A program made the translations under genes and the position numbers. Below are positions 36,147-44,704 of a DNA stretch of 64,000 nucleotides, one piece after another (the first letter of the stretch is position 1; each line of letters starts with the position of its first letter). The DNA lies in the NCBI RefSeq assembly GCF_003725415.1, contig NZ_RJQC01000002.1:156681-220680 (forward strand). The letters run 5' to 3'. This DNA is from Absicoccus porci (GTDB lineage Bacteria; Bacillota_I; Bacilli_A; Erysipelotrichales; Erysipelotrichaceae). The notes beneath the pieces are model-generated. The model was not told the DNA's origin. It did not search any database and saw nothing but the letters and a program-made list of their open reading frames with translations.

Positions 36147-36803
36147 TCAATCTTTTCGTTTCTGGTTCCTGGATTGGTTTGAATAGCTGTAAAAAAATAA
36201 GGTCTTATATTTCCATTGATTGGGTTTTCGTGAATCATAACTGGTTTCATAACGAAATCTTGGTACTTGGTTAAATTGTGTAACAGCCACATAATCCGAA
36301 AGCGTAAAAAGAATAAATAACAGAAACATACATCCTACCACTGTTTGTACTCGCCATCTTTTGTTCACCAAAATACACAAGCCAAACAAAACAATGAAAC
36401 TGCCCAAGATTGCATAAATACTGCTCCAACTGCTTTCACTTGGAAAAATGATCAATGCCGATAAAATAATGAAAATCCCAAAGATTAAAATAAGAAATCC
36501 ACCCATTTTTCGTCTTTCTGCTTTTATCTCATTGTGGCTATATGCCGCCATTACATGTGCCATTTCATTCGATTCTTGGTTTCTCATTTTTTCCTTTCTT
36601 TCACCCGAAATAAGTTCTGGTATACTTATTGCATAAAAATCAGAAAGCATAACAAGCATATTGATATCTGGTAAGCTCGTACCGGTTTCCCATCGAGATA
36701 TGGTTCGATTGGAAACATGAAGTTCTTCCGCCAAATCTTCCTGGGGCAGATGTTTTTCTTTTCGTAGTGCTTTGAGAAAAGCCCCCATCTTTATTTGATC
36801 CAT
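36147..36803 (-). CDS. membrane-anchored XRE family regulator
   Basis: 218 residues. The N-terminal HTH_3 domain (about 8-62: LRKEKHLPQEDLAEELHVSNRTISRWETG) is followed by a cytosolic linker and three or four hydrophobic segments between residues 100 and 190, then a basic tail. Such proteins act as membrane-tethered repressors. The ATG at 36803 has AAGGAGAAA. A 6-4-6 inverted repeat lies about 80 bp upstream and may be its operator. Confidence 0.85.
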   Translation of the reverse strand: MDQIKMGAFLKALRKEKHLPQEDLAEELHVSNRTISRWETGTSLPDINMLVMLSDFYAISIPELISGERKEKMRNQESNEMAHVMAAYSHNEIKAERRKMGGFLILIFGIFIILSALIIFPSESSWSSIYAILGSFIVLFGLCILVNKRWRVQTVVGCMFLLFILFTLSDYVAVTQFNQVPRFRYETSYDSRKPNQWKYKTLFFYSYSNQSRNQKRKD

Positions 36804-36881
36804 ATTCGTTTCTCCTTGATGTCATCCTAATCATACCTTCTCTTCCCCTCTTTTTACACGACAGAAAACAAGAATCATGAC

Positions 36882-36897
36882 TAGACACCATTGTCTA
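36882..36897 (-). promoter_or_regulatory. inverted repeat upstream of XRE gene
   Basis: TAGACA (36882-36887) and TGTCTA (36892-36897) around CCAT form a perfect inverted repeat in the promoter region of the XRE gene. Size and position suit an HTH_3 operator. Confidence 0.4.
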
Positions 36898-36930
36898 ATA
36901 TGTATAACACGCATATTACAAATATAATCA

Positions 36931-36973
36931 AAAGGCGCAGGCATTCTATTTTGAACGAACATCTGCACCTTTT
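36931..36973 (-). terminator. possible terminator of the HD-domain gene
   Basis: AAAGGCGCAG (36931-36940) pairs with CTGCACCTTT (36963-36972) with one mismatch and a 22-base loop. The minus strand ends in CCTTTTGATT. A weak but well-placed terminator. Confidence 0.45.
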
Positions 36974-37053
36974 ATTTATTTTCAATCTATTTCACTTACT
37001 CTTTGAAATGCTTATTTTTCTGGAAGAATATACAAAACTGTCACATCTACTAT

Positions 37054-37830
37054 TTAATTATCTATTATATCTTTCATATACTGTGCAACATGATCCTGAA
37101 CCTGGCTCAAAGCTTGCTTTGTATCTGGATTTTCACTTGGGAAATCCAACAATTGTTCTAAATATCCTTGTTGTTTCATGATACGGATACTTTCTGGATA
37201 AACCAATCCATACACAAAACAAATATGAGCTACATAATGATCCATATGTGTTTGTGCATGGGAAAGATCCACCAATCGATGGGACAATGCATCCTGTATG
37301 ATCGCATTAGAAATATCTTCTTGTTTTAATTCTTCTAATGATACATCATAAATATCTTCCAGTGGGGTTTCCAGGTTCACTTTCAAAATATCGATTTTAT
37401 CGGCATCCCTTAAGATTTGGGCAAACAATAATTCTCGGTTTGTTAAGTCTTTTGGTAAGGCATACACATTGTGATAAAAGACGGCTTTTTTAATCAATGG
37501 ATCTTCGCTTGGATCCAATATGTATTCACGAATCTTATTTTGTGAAAATAAGTATCGACAACTTAATAAGGCATGGTTTTCTGATAAAGAATCGTAAAAA
37601 GTACCATATTGTTGCACTTGCACAAATCGCCCAAGATCATGAAAGATTCCTAATAGCCAAGCAAGATCAATATCTTCTTGATTCAAGTGTAGGCTATGAG
37701 CAATTCGTTCACACAAACTAGCAACACGATAGGTATGATCGATCTTCAATTTAATCTTGATGTCATTTTCATCAAATATGGATACATCTTTTAAAAAAGT
37801 TTCATTCACATGTTTTCTATCTATTTGCAT
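37054..37830 (-). CDS. HD domain-containing phosphohydrolase
   Basis: 258 residues. The metal-site pattern H...HD...D is present: HTYRVASLCERIA near residue 32, LLGIFHDLGRFVQ near 60-72 with the HD doublet, and a later ILRDADKID. Probable nucleotide or (di)nucleotide hydrolase; the substrate is not evident. It lies between the XRE gene and the RhuM remnant, in an accessory region where HD proteins may have defence roles, but nothing in the sequence proves that. Confidence 0.85.
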   Translation of the reverse strand: MQIDRKHVNETFLKDVSIFDENDIKIKLKIDHTYRVASLCERIAHSLHLNQEDIDLAWLLGIFHDLGRFVQVQQYGTFYDSLSENHALLSCRYLFSQNKIREYILDPSEDPLIKKAVFYHNVYALPKDLTNRELLFAQILRDADKIDILKVNLETPLEDIYDVSLEELKQEDISNAIIQDALSHRLVDLSHAQTHMDHYVAHICFVYGLVYPESIRIMKQQGYLEQLLDFPSENPDTKQALSQVQDHVAQYMKDIIDN

Positions 37831-37895
37831 ACCTCCATTATATATTTAATTATTGAAGATTACTTAGATATTTTATCTTTCCAACCATCTGTTTT

Positions 37896-38868
37896 TTACA
37901 TGTCTACCTGCATTTGCTCTTCATTTAGGAAATTCATCACCAGTTTGACCATTGTTTCTTTTTCTTCTGGTCGCGATTGGACAATCATCAATGTGATTGC
38001 AACCAATGCACTATCCGAGATCATTTGTTTACCATCAACAATCAGATGCTTGTTTTTGTTCAGAAACTCTAAAAAAATCGATGCACCAATTCGTTTACAA
38101 CCATCTACAAATGGATGATCTTTAATCAAGAAATACAGTAAATTCGCCACTTTTTCTTCTATACTTGGATACAATTCGGTTCCAAATACATTTTGATAAA
38201 CCGCTGCCAAGATACCATTGAGTTTACCCACTTCTTTTTCCACTCCAAATATATCGGAGAAATCTCCATATTTCATGGAATCAATCAAATGACGACATTC
38301 TACATATGTTATACGATAAATCGTAGTGGCCCCCTTTGGCTTAGGAATGGTCCCATGATCATAATCATCTAATAACGTGAGTGCATGAGAATAAGCTTCT
38401 ATCACACTGAATACTTCTTTTTCTTCTATATTCAAAGTAGATGCTAACATTCTTGATTGGATCAAAATGGTTTTATTCAAGACATCTAATCGCTTTTGAT
38501 TTAACGCATACCCTTTGATCATATAGTCTTTTAAGACCGATGTTGTCCAACGTCTAAATAATGTTGCTTTTTTTAGAATTCACGCGATAACCAACTGCAA
38601 TAATCGCATCTAAATTATAAAAGTCTACTTTACGTGTTATTTTACGATTACCTTCTATTTGAACTTATTCCATTTTGGAACAAGTTGCTTCCTTAAATAA
38701 TTCTTCTTCATTGTATATATTTTTTTAATGTCTCGTAATCGCTTGAGATTTAACATCAAATAACTCAGCCATTTGTTTTTGCGTCAACCATACAGTTTCA
38801 TTATTTGGAGAAACTGTCACATCAATTTGTAGATCCCCATTCACGAATTGAATGATTTCATTATTCAT
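37896..38868 (-). pseudogene. decayed RhuM-Fic/DOC family gene
   Basis: The reading from ATG 38868 (after AGGGGG) gives MNNEIIQFVNGDLQIDVTVS and later WLTQKQMAELFDV, then NLDAIIAVGYRVNSKK, all typical of RhuM proteins. It is broken by a TAA replacing Leu after ITRH, a second TAA after SKME, and an extra A in a run of A's after VNSKK that shifts the frame. The remaining frame, 37896-38522, is open for 208 codons and contains the Fic-like motif HPFVDGCKRIGA with Cys where Fic has Asn. So the full protein is not made. Confidence 0.88.
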
Positions 38869-38973
38869 TTTGCCCCCTATCTGCATGTTTCATTGATTTT
38901 CCATGACATACGTATGATCAAACCAATTCCTAAACTTGTCCATCCGCTTCTTTGACTCCATGGGATACCTGTA

Positions 38974-39288
38974 TTATCTGTATTTCTTTTTGGCAATATT
39001 ATCGATTGAACACAAGATTCCATTGTCCAATACATAAACGACTGTACCAATCGCCTTGTTTCCTATCTTGTCATATAGACGGCCTGCACTCATGCTTTCT
39101 CCTAAGACCGTGTATGGACTATTAGCCACATAACCCACTTTTCCAAGACCTTTTACATTGACTTGGATGGCTTCACGATCATATTGATTTTCTTTGTCTT
39201 TGATCAATTGAACGCGCATACCTGGTTCAAAAAATTTACTTCCATAATAGTATTTCGTTCCCGTGATAGTAAAAAATGTTTTTTTCAT
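38974..39288 (-). CDS. HIRAN domain protein
   Basis: 104-residue single HIRAN domain: ITGTKYYYGSKFFEPGMRVQLIKDKENQYDREAI, then VGYVANSPYTV. HIRAN domains bind DNA ends or damaged DNA and often occur with helicases or nucleases; here it stands alone. The frame opens at 39345, but the ATG at 39288 has GGAGG 8 bp upstream and starts the domain. Confidence 0.85.
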   Translation of the reverse strand: MKKTFFTITGTKYYYGSKFFEPGMRVQLIKDKENQYDREAIQVNVKGLGKVGYVANSPYTVLGESMSAGRLYDKIGNKAIGTVVYVLDNGILCSIDNIAKKKYR

Positions 39289-39362
39289 AGCATGTGCCTC
39301 CATTTCTAGGTCTTTTCTTTCTACTACCACTCTAACAAATACCATGTCCTATTTTTTGGACT

Positions 39363-40199
39363 TTATATAATTTTCTTAAAAGTATTCGCATCATCAAATT
39401 CAATATGGACCATAAATAGCTTTTTACGCTTGGAACGAATATAAAGCTTGGTAAACCAATGATAATGAATATCAGAAATGGGATAGCCTTCTAAATAGCT
39501 CTTTTGCGATACATGAACGATACGATTCGACCAAGTGGGTAATTCTTTTTCAGCATCATTCAAATAAAAAGTGATCTTAGTATCATTCTTCGTTTGATTG
39601 ACTTGACCATTGCCATTTTTCACTTCTTTATGACTAATGGTATCAAACACAAAAGTTGCACCTGGAAATTGATGGGCCATCTCTTTGATCAATGTTTGTA
39701 CTTCTTGCTTGGAAAAATAATGAAGCACACCGGCTGCGATAAAGATGGCTCCTTTTTGCGCATCAAATGGAATTTGATCCATCCAAGCAGGATTTGTTAG
39801 ATCACACGCTATATTTTGTTCCTTCTTTCCACAAGGAATGTAGGTATATCGACATGCGATCACATCGGGTAGATCCAAATTAATCCATGGATTCTGTTCA
39901 TTTTTCATTTGTCGGCGTAAACAAGAAAGTCCTGCTCCCATTTCCACAATAGTTGCGTTGGGATGGGTTTGAAGATACCATTCAATCTCTTTGGAAAAGT
40001 CATATTGACGCATGGCACCGGCTAAGCAAGCACATTCCATATGATAAAAAATAGTAGGTGGTTTGGTTTCTCCCATTTCTTGTAAGATACGGATGGCATC
40101 ATGATCTGGTAAAATTTGGGGAAGCTTTTTAACCGCTAAAGCACGGCACCAAAGCGGAATACAAAGGGTTCTTTCAACACTGTCTTTTTTTAGTTCCAT
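39363..40199 (-). CDS. class I SAM methyltransferase, leucine carboxyl methyltransferase-like
   Basis: 278 residues. The AdoMet-binding motif is IVEMGAGLSCLRR near residues 83-95, followed by NLDLPDVI and FIAAGVLHYFSKQEV, the pattern of the LCM/TcmP group. Such enzymes methylate small molecules or protein carboxylates; the substrate is unknown. The start at 40199 has GAGGATA. It is divergent from the attenuated MATE operon. Confidence 0.8.
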   Translation of the reverse strand: MELKKDSVERTLCIPLWCRALAVKKLPQILPDHDAIRILQEMGETKPPTIFYHMECACLAGAMRQYDFSKEIEWYLQTHPNATIVEMGAGLSCLRRQMKNEQNPWINLDLPDVIACRYTYIPCGKKEQNIACDLTNPAWMDQIPFDAQKGAIFIAAGVLHYFSKQEVQTLIKEMAHQFPGATFVFDTISHKEVKNGNGQVNQTKNDTKITFYLNDAEKELPTWSNRIVHVSQKSYLEGYPISDIHYHWFTKLYIRSKRKKLFMVHIEFDDANTFKKII

Positions 40200-40217
40200 A
40201 TGTTATCCTCATCTATA

Positions 40218-40247
40218 TTGACATCTTTTTTTTAATGTTGCTAGAAT
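40218..40247 (+). promoter_or_regulatory. promoter of the MATE-UvrA-like operon
   Basis: TTGACA (40218-40223) and TAGAAT (40242-40247) with an 18-bp spacer. Transcription would start near 40254, leaving a leader of about 110 bases before the MATE gene. Confidence 0.65.
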
Positions 40248-40253
40248 CTAGTT

Positions 40254-40350
40254 GCTCATCGGAGGGCGTTATAAGACACAATTGTGCATCTTTATCGCTG
40301 GACAAGATGACAGGTTGAAATACCTGTATCTTGTTCAGCTTTTTTTATTT
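40254..40350 (+). promoter_or_regulatory. structured leader with terminator (candidate attenuator or riboswitch)
   Basis: The terminator at 40297-40347 has an 18-bp stem with one bulge (GCTGGACAAGAT...ATCTTGTTCAGC, inner ACAGGT/ACCTGT) and a T run, ending 17 bp before the MATE start. No plus-strand gene lies upstream, so it must act on this operon. An earlier hairpin (GCG 40266-40268 with CGC 40296-40298, CAC/GTG at its tip) overlaps it. CATCTT (40287-40292) could also pair with AAGATG (40304-40309) and break the terminator. The class is not recognised. Confidence 0.75.
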
Positions 40351-40363
40351 TAAGGAGGACATC

Positions 40364-41707
40364 ATGGATACAACTGTAAAAAATTCTTTCACGACGGGTC
40401 CAATCGTGAAACCCTTATTGAAATTTATGTTACCCGTCATTCTTGACCTATTCTTACAAGCCATGTATGGAGCGGTCGATTTGTTGGTGGTTGGTCGCTT
40501 TGCCACAGCTGCCGATATTTCTGGGGTATCCACTGGATCCCAAGTTCTACAAACCATCACCAATGTCATTGTCAGTTTTGCCATGGGCATCACTGTCACC
40601 ATTGGTCAACAATTAGGTGCGAAACAAACCGAAAAAGTCAATCAAACCATTGGTACCGGTATCGTTTTATTTGGCATTCTTGGTGTAATTTTAACAATCT
40701 GTATGTTCGTATTCGCATCTCCCATTGCTTCCTTATTGAATGTGCCCAAAGCAGCCTTTCATCAAACCGTTGGCTATTTACGCATTTGTGGTCTGGGCTC
40801 TTTGATCATCATTGCCTATAATCTTATCAGTAGTATCTTTCGTGGTCTAGGCGATTCCAAGACCCCATTATGGACCGTAATGATTGCTTGTGTTTGTAAC
40901 ATCATTGGCGATTTGATTTTAGTTGCCCTTTTACATTTGGGTGTCCAAAGCGCTGCTATCGCTACGGTGATTTCTCAATTGAGCAGTGTCCTGCTTTCCA
41001 TCCAAATTATTCGTAAGATGAATCTTCCTTTTGAAATGCACTTACAAATTCATAAAGAATCTTTGCACCGCATCATCCGAGTAGGCTTTCCCATCGCCCG
41101 ACAAGACTTCTTAGTGAGTCTTAGCTTCATTGCCATTTTAATGTTCGTGAACGCTTTAGGCGTAACGGCTTCTGCAGGCGTTGGTATTGCTGAAAAAGTT
41201 TGTGCCTTTATTATGTTGATTCCCAGTGCCTTCATGCAATCCATGTCGGCTTTTGTTGCTCAAAATGTAGGTGCCCATAAAATCGATCGCGCCAATAAAA
41301 CGCTATACTCCGGCATTGTGCTTTCCCTTGTATTTGGTATATTGATGAGCTTTCTAACCTTTCATTTTCGCAGCAATATGGCCGGTATCTTTACAACCAA
41401 TCCCATGGTCATAAAAGCCGGTGCCGACTACTTAGAAGCCTATGCCATTGATTGTTTGCTTACTTGCTTCTTGTTCTGTTTTGTTGGTTTCTATAACGGT
41501 GTTGGCCAAACCGTATTCGTTATGGTGCAAGGAATTATTGGTGCTTTCTGCGTTCGTATTCCCGTTCCGTATGTTATGAGTCATCAAAGACCAGTTTCCT
41601 TATTTCATATTGGTTTGGCAACCCCTTGTTCGACCATCATTCAAATCGTTCTTTGTTTGATTGTCTTTCATCATATGCAAACAAAGTTAAAAGAATCCCG
41701 TACTTGA
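40364..41707 (+). CDS. MATE family efflux transporter (NorM/DinF-like)
   Basis: Twelve-span exporter of 447 residues: PLLKFMLPVILDLFLQAMYGAVDLLVVGRF opens the first repeat and RVGFPIARQDFLVSLSFIA the second. The ATG at 40364 follows AAGGAGG. It is controlled by a leader with a terminator and followed 31 bp later by a UvrA-like ATPase gene, suggesting export of a DNA-active compound. Substrate unknown. Confidence 0.93.
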   Translation: MDTTVKNSFTTGPIVKPLLKFMLPVILDLFLQAMYGAVDLLVVGRFATAADISGVSTGSQVLQTITNVIVSFAMGITVTIGQQLGAKQTEKVNQTIGTGIVLFGILGVILTICMFVFASPIASLLNVPKAAFHQTVGYLRICGLGSLIIIAYNLISSIFRGLGDSKTPLWTVMIACVCNIIGDLILVALLHLGVQSAAIATVISQLSSVLLSIQIIRKMNLPFEMHLQIHKESLHRIIRVGFPIARQDFLVSLSFIAILMFVNALGVTASAGVGIAEKVCAFIMLIPSAFMQSMSAFVAQNVGAHKIDRANKTLYSGIVLSLVFGILMSFLTFHFRSNMAGIFTTNPMVIKAGADYLEAYAIDCLLTCFLFCFVGFYNGVGQTVFVMVQGIIGAFCVRIPVPYVMSHQRPVSLFHIGLATPCSTIIQIVLCLIVFHHMQTKLKESRT

Positions 41708-41738
41708 CGATACCCTTCTTTTTCACTACTCTTTGGGT

Positions 41739-44216
41739 ATGCATAAACAACCAACTCATATTCAAGTACGTGGTGCCCGCGTCCATAACTTAAAAAATAT
41801 CGATGTGGATATTCCCCTTCATCAAATCACGGCTATTGCTGGAGTATCTGGTTCGGGTAAATCTTCATTGGCCTTGGGCGTTCTCTATGCCGAAGGATCC
41901 AGACGTTATTTAGAAGCTTTATCCACCTATACACGAAGACGCCTGACGCAAGCCGAAAAAGCCGAAGTGGATGAAATTCGTTATATTCCTGCGGCTTTGG
42001 CCTTACATCAACGCCCCAGTGTACCTGGTGTACGAAGCACGTTTGGAACAGCTACTGAACTCTTAAATAGTTTACGTTTGATGTTCTCTCGTTTGGGTTC
42101 ACATCGTTGTCCCAATGGTCATTATGTAAAGCCTACATTATCTGTAGCGGCCGAAAAAGAAATCGTCTGTCCTGTTTGTGGTGCCCATTTTCGTGGTCCA
42201 TCTGCGGAAGATTTAGCTTTTAATAGTCATGGTGCTTGTCCTACCTGTCAAGGTACAGGATGGGTACAAACTGTTGATGAAAGTACTCTGGTTCCCAATG
42301 AAGATCTAACCATTGATGAAGGCGCTGTCCTTCCTTGGCAAACATTGATGTGGTCTTTGATGAAAGACATTGCTCGCGAAATGGGTGTACGAACCGATGT
42401 TCCTTTTAAAGATCTCACGCCCAAAGAAAAAGATATTGTTTTTCATGGACCCGCCGTAAAGAAAAATATCATTTATCAAAATAAAACCAGTGGTGCCGCT
42501 GGTGATATGGACTTCACCTATTTTAATGCCACCTACACGGTCGAAAACGCCTTATCCAAAGTAAAAGACGAAAAAGGGATGAAACGCGTCGAAAAGTTTT
42601 TGAAGACCGAGATTTGTCCCGATTGTCATGGTACACGTCTTTCGAAAACTGCACGTTCTTCTCTTTTACGTGGCATTTCCTTAGATCAAGCTTGTGAAAT
42701 GACCCTCCATGAATTGGTCCAATGGGTACAAACTGTGCCAGATTCTTTGTCTGAAGAAATGAAACCCATGGCCCAAAGTATTTGTGATTCGTTTTTACAT
42801 GTGGCCAAACGATTGTTGGATTTAGGATTGGGCTATCTTACGTTAGACCGAGCAGCTTCGACTCTTTCCACTGGAGAAAGACAACGCATGCAATTGGCAC
42901 GGGCTGTCCGTAATCGTACGACCGGTGTCTTATATGTTTTGGATGAACCATCCATTGGACTACATCCAGCCAATATCGAAGGGCTATCCGGTGTGATGGA
43001 TGATTTGATTGCGGATGGCAATTCCGTCATCTTGGTCGATCATGATACCCATATTTTAAAACATGCCGATTGGATGATTGAATTAGGTCTCCAAGCCGGT
43101 GCCAATGGCGGTACTCTTTTGACTCAAGGCACCATTTCAGATATTGAAAAAAATCCTTCTTCGATCATAGGTCCTTTCTTAGCGCAAGATGCCAAACGCA
43201 TACGTCCTGTTATTTCCGATATATTTGCTTTGGGTTCGATCCATATGACAACAGGTCCTATTCATACGGTCAAACCATTGGATGTCCGATTCCCAAAAGG
43301 TCGCTTATCCGTGGTTACGGGTGTTTCTGGTTCCGGAAAAACCACAATGATCCTAGAAAGTCTGATTCCTGCTCTACAAGCACAGATAGATCATCAACCC
43401 TTACCCAATCCGGTTCTTACATTAGAGTGTGATGGCATCGAACAAGTGAAGCTGATTGATGCCACTCCGATTGGCATCAATGTCCGATCGACGGTGGCAA
43501 CCTATGCCAATGTACACAATGAACTTCGAAAAGTCTTTTCGAAAACAGACGAAGCCAAAGATCAACAATTAAAGCCAGGTGCGTTTTCCTACAATACGGG
43601 TAAATTACGGTGTCCTACTTGTGATGGCACAGGAACCATTAGTTTAGATGTTCAATTTTTACCCGATGTCGAAATCACTTGTCCGGATTGTCATGGTACG
43701 CGCTATAACGAACAAGCCAATCATATTCATTGGACCAACACAAAAGGGAAATCGTATACGTTACCCGAAATCATGGCCATGAGTGTCGATCAAGCCTTAG
43801 ATGCTTGTACGGGATTAAAGATAGTCGAAAAACGCCTACAAGTTTTACATGATCTTGGACTTGGCTATCTGACCTTGGCCGAACAAACGCCGGGCTTATC
43901 AGGTGGTGAAGCGCAACGCTTAAAACTAGCCAGTGAAATGCGACGTCCACAAACCAATTCACTCTTTGTGTTTGATGAACCAACCATTGGTTTACATCCA
44001 CTCGATGTTCAAACGTTGCTTCAAGTCTTTCAAACCCTCATCGAACAAGGTGCCACCGTCATCGTCATTGAACATGATCTCGATGTGATCCATAATGCGG
44101 ATTATATTGTGGATATGGGACCTGGTGGTGGTATCGATGGTGGTACCATTATCGCAACCGGTACGGTAGATGATATCAAAAACACCAAAAAGAGTATCAC
44201 AGGAAAGTATCTGTAA
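41739..44216 (+). CDS. UvrA-like ABC ATPase (UvrA2/DrrC type)
   Basis: 825 residues with two ABC ATPase halves. First Walker A is GVSGSGKSS near residue 34, signature LSTGERQR; second is GVSGSGKTT, signature LSGGEAQRLKLA. Zinc modules CPVC...CPTC, CPDC, and CPTCDG...CPDC are intact. It is about 110 residues shorter than repair UvrA, as in UvrA2 proteins that lack the UvrB-binding part. DrrC, a relative, protects against DNA-binding drugs. The ATG at 41739 has no good ribosome site, suggesting coupling to the MATE gene. Confidence 0.92.
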   Translation: MHKQPTHIQVRGARVHNLKNIDVDIPLHQITAIAGVSGSGKSSLALGVLYAEGSRRYLEALSTYTRRRLTQAEKAEVDEIRYIPAALALHQRPSVPGVRSTFGTATELLNSLRLMFSRLGSHRCPNGHYVKPTLSVAAEKEIVCPVCGAHFRGPSAEDLAFNSHGACPTCQGTGWVQTVDESTLVPNEDLTIDEGAVLPWQTLMWSLMKDIAREMGVRTDVPFKDLTPKEKDIVFHGPAVKKNIIYQNKTSGAAGDMDFTYFNATYTVENALSKVKDEKGMKRVEKFLKTEICPDCHGTRLSKTARSSLLRGISLDQACEMTLHELVQWVQTVPDSLSEEMKPMAQSICDSFLHVAKRLLDLGLGYLTLDRAASTLSTGERQRMQLARAVRNRTTGVLYVLDEPSIGLHPANIEGLSGVMDDLIADGNSVILVDHDTHILKHADWMIELGLQAGANGGTLLTQGTISDIEKNPSSIIGPFLAQDAKRIRPVISDIFALGSIHMTTGPIHTVKPLDVRFPKGRLSVVTGVSGSGKTTMILESLIPALQAQIDHQPLPNPVLTLECDGIEQVKLIDATPIGINVRSTVATYANVHNELRKVFSKTDEAKDQQLKPGAFSYNTGKLRCPTCDGTGTISLDVQFLPDVEITCPDCHGTRYNEQANHIHWTNTKGKSYTLPEIMAMSVDQALDACTGLKIVEKRLQVLHDLGLGYLTLAEQTPGLSGGEAQRLKLASEMRRPQTNSLFVFDEPTIGLHPLDVQTLLQVFQTLIEQGATVIVIEHDLDVIHNADYIVDMGPGGGIDGGTIIATGTVDDIKNTKKSITGKYL

Positions 44217-44246
44217 AAAAAACGGCTGGATGTCCAGTCGTTTTCT
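44214..44246. terminator. bidirectional terminator between UvrA-like and GNAT genes
   Basis: ACGGCTGGA (44222-44230) pairs with TCCAGTCGT (44233-44241) with one G-T pair. It is flanked by A's on the left and TTTTC on the right. Confidence 0.8.
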
Positions 44247-44704
44247 TATAGCTTCATATAATCTTCCATATCATGGAAGCCCATCTTTTGATACAAAGGC
44301 TTGCCATCGACGGAAGCTTCCAAATAGATTTTTTGAACATGCATTTCTTTGGCTTGTTTGATTAACCAATCCACGATTCTTTGACCAATGCCCTGTTGAC
44401 GATATGGTTTCCGCGTATAAATATTCATGATATAGCCACACAATCCATTGGGATTATCTGGAGAGGGCATTTCTTTTTGAATGCAGATACCACCACATCC
44501 TACGATATCATCCTGCCACTTGGCAAAACATGCGATGTGTTGATGAGTGGGCAACATTTCTTGATAATACTTGCGGTTTTCACTTGTTAATTCGGATAAA
44601 TCGACATCTTTTGGTAGATGGAACACTTCATGAAGAACTTCCATGCGCCAATCCATTAATAAATCGAGATCCTGGATGGTGGCTGGTTGAATGAGGATAT
44701 CCAT
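44246..44704 (-). CDS. GNAT family N-acetyltransferase
   Basis: 152-residue acetyl-CoA-dependent acyltransferase. The CoA loop RKPYRQQGIGQRIVDWLI is near residues 96-113, then IYLEASVDGKPLYQKMGFHDMEDYM. Its ATG overlaps the stop of the adenylation-fusion gene by one base (TAATG), so the two are translated together. It may acylate the product of that enzyme; no substrate is evident. Confidence 0.9.
   Translation of the reverse strand: MDILIQPATIQDLDLLMDWRMEVLHEVFHLPKDVDLSELTSENRKYYQEMLPTHQHIACFAKWQDDIVGCGGICIQKEMPSPDNPNGLCGYIMNIYTRKPYRQQGIGQRIVDWLIKQAKEMHVQKIYLEASVDGKPLYQKMGFHDMEDYMKL

Noticed and set aside
36640..36891. 83-codon minus frame overlapping the XRE gene start
   Set aside because: It overlaps the clear XRE frame and its promoter, and resembles no protein.
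40235..40318. 27-codon upstream frame before the MATE gene
   Set aside because: It starts within the promoter, upstream of the predicted transcription start, and has no ribosome site, so it is unlikely to be a leader peptide.
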